A stretch of DNA of 64,000 nt from Thalassolituus sp. UBA1087 (GTDB lineage Bacteria > Pseudomonadota > Gammaproteobacteria > Pseudomonadales > Oceanobacteraceae), in contig DCCG01000020.1 of the NCBI GenBank assembly GCA_002314145.1, forward strand, positions 67,903 through 131,902. Reading direction: 5' to 3'. How positions within the stretch are numbered: position 1 is the stretch's first letter; every line of letters starts with the position of its first letter. The notes beneath the pieces are model-generated. The model saw nothing but the letters and a program-made list of their open reading frames with translations. It searched no databases and had not been told where the DNA came from. Shown piece by piece: positions 62,985-64,000 of this stretch. The translations under genes and the position numbers were made by a program.

Positions 62985-64000
62985 TCAGGACTCTTTCTGC
63001 ACCAGCTCAAACGTAAAATGGTCTTTCTTGTAAAAATATTTGCCGCTGTCGCCGGCCGGCGCGTCGTCACGGTTGTCGTAATCGACGTGGAATTCAAACT
63101 CACTGGATAAACCATCCGCCGCGGCAATACCGATCGCGTGAGCCACCGCAAGAAAATCTTTGGCGGTTGCAATCGGCAGTTCGCGGGTCGAAATGCGGTT
63201 ACCTTCACGTAAGTTATCGGTGATGTAATTTTTCAGTGACTGCTGGTTAATCAGGAAGGCCTGATCCAGCACCTGCTGAATATAAATATCGCGGCGCGCG
63301 TCCTGATCAAAATCCATCGGCCCGTCATCCAGCCCCGCCTCTACGGTACGCCGTTGCCGCGGCGCCTGCAGGCGCACCTGGCCGGGATCGACCAGAGAAA
63401 TTTCCGGCACCGCCATGCGCTCAGCGGCTTTTTCCAGTAATTCACTCTGCTGTCCGGCCGGCATGGCGGCCAGGCGCTTGCAGACGGCCAGCACATCATT
63501 GTGTTGCTGCGATGCCAGATAACTCATCTGACGGATAATAATGTCGGCGCGTTTGGTAAAACTCTGCAGGGCTTTACGCAATGCCGGCAACATAATATCG
63601 GAGGCATTACGCAACCTGAGTTCAATACCGTCGAGAATATTCCACAGCACCGACTGCTGGTCTTCCGCCAGCTCCGGCAGTAACTCACGCAGACGGCGCT
63701 CAGCGTTGGCTTTGAATACTTTATCCTGCTTACGGATCGCACGTATCAGGCGGCTGATCTGATCGCGGTGCTTTTCCACGTTATCGGCGGATAAGCGCAC
63801 GGACAGATCCGGCTGAAAACGGTTCTCCATAAAGTCAAAGAAGGCTTCACTGGCGCGCTGTACCAGCAGCTGGTCTTCCATTTCGCGCACCAGGTCGCGT
63901 TTACGCTCCTCCAGCTCGGCAATCACATCGGTGAAGTCGCTGATGATGCGTTCCGAGTATTCGTAAGCGTCAAGCAGGTCATAGACATCGCCGCGTTCAA
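62985..64000 (-). CDS. mksF: Condensin kleisin-like subunit (MksF/JetA class), 5' end cut by window edge
   Basis: I read the frame to the right edge without a stop: 338 codons are visible, from ERGDVYDLLDAYEYSER (entered from beyond 64000) to the stop at 62985. A GTG at 63926 is not the real start. The protein is helical, with coiled-coil stretches (ELEERKRDLVREMEDQLLV, RLIRAIRKQDKVFKANAE), and a compact C-terminal domain (TRELPIATAKDFLAVAHAIG to FTFELVQ). Position and gene order (first of three, two bases before mksE) fit the kleisin of an MksBEF/JetABC complex. I infer the assignment mainly from the operon. Confidence 0.75.
   Translation of the reverse strand, partial: ERGDVYDLLDAYEYSERIISDFTDVIAELEERKRDLVREMEDQLLVQRASEAFFDFMENRFQPDLSVRLSADNVEKHRDQISRLIRAIRKQDKVFKANAERRLRELLPELAEDQQSVLWNILDGIELRLRNASDIMLPALRKALQSFTKRADIIIRQMSYLASQQHNDVLAVCKRLAAMPAGQQSELLEKAAERMAVPEISLVDPGQVRLQAPRQRRTVEAGLDDGPMDFDQDARRDIYIQQVLDQAFLINQQSLKNYITDNLREGNRISTRELPIATAKDFLAVAHAIGIAAADGLSSEFEFHVDYDNRDDAPAGDSGKYFYKKDHFTFELVQKES

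Noticed and set aside
1..64000. CRISPR arrays, insertion sequences, prophage genes
   Set aside because: No regularly spaced repeats, transposases, integrases or phage structural genes were found in any frame.

Overview
The window reads as one continuous chromosomal segment of a marine gammaproteobacterium, most like the Oceanospirillales/Pseudomonadales group. This is an inference from gene content: a gltX gene followed by a tRNA-Ala/tRNA-Glu pair, malate synthase G, a TRAP transporter with its own two-component system, ExeA/GspB secretion accessories, and lipoproteins rich in Asp and Glu. Almost all of it is chromosomal backbone. I see no prophage, insertion sequence or CRISPR array. The only mobile-element hint is a duplicated tRNA-Ser 3' end.

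Layout. Positions 1-1216 hold most of a LolC/LolE permease cut by the left edge. A secreted orphan and an RhlA-like hydrolase follow on the plus strand. From 12226 down to 3733 runs one minus-strand block: giant lipoprotein, outer-membrane protein started at TTG, exeA, gspB, dinG. Malate synthase G, a Gate-domain permease and a second giant lipoprotein, paralogous to the first, come next. Positions 19043-24579 carry a QueD-like protein, RidA, DedA, purB, the ribosomal L16 hydroxylase and an acetyltransferase. Positions 25197-29563 hold a Kdo/uronic-acid sugar operon, two tRNAs and gltX. A possible attachment-site scar lies next to tRNA-Ser (30737-30985). A nitroreductase, a membrane adenylate cyclase, queF and a YadGH-type exporter follow.

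Nitrate assimilation (36294-42573) is the best regulated locus. nirBD and nasA diverge across 622 bases that contain two sigma-54 promoters facing opposite ways, two NtrC-like palindromes between them, and a nasA leader with an ANTAR-type hexaloop hairpin followed by a strong terminator. Next come an ion channel, a LysR regulator divergent from a DUF1127 gene, a SoxR homologue convergent with a dehydrogenase that has a SoxR box in its promoter, tag, a DUF938 methyltransferase, proS, a lytic transglycosylase and an AT-richer membrane orphan.

The right end has a TRAP dicarboxylate-type transporter (DctPQM) followed by a Cache-domain kinase and a NarL-type regulator. Convergent to these is a five-gene minus-strand operon: an SMC-type condensin of the MksBEF/Wadjet (JetABC) class, whose first gene is cut by the right edge, followed by a group II truncated hemoglobin and a DUF4124 metallopeptidase-like protein. 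The nuclease JetD/MksG, usually expected after the SMC gene in defence versions, is not there. This operon, the paired giant lipoproteins and the nas/nir control region are the most interesting parts.
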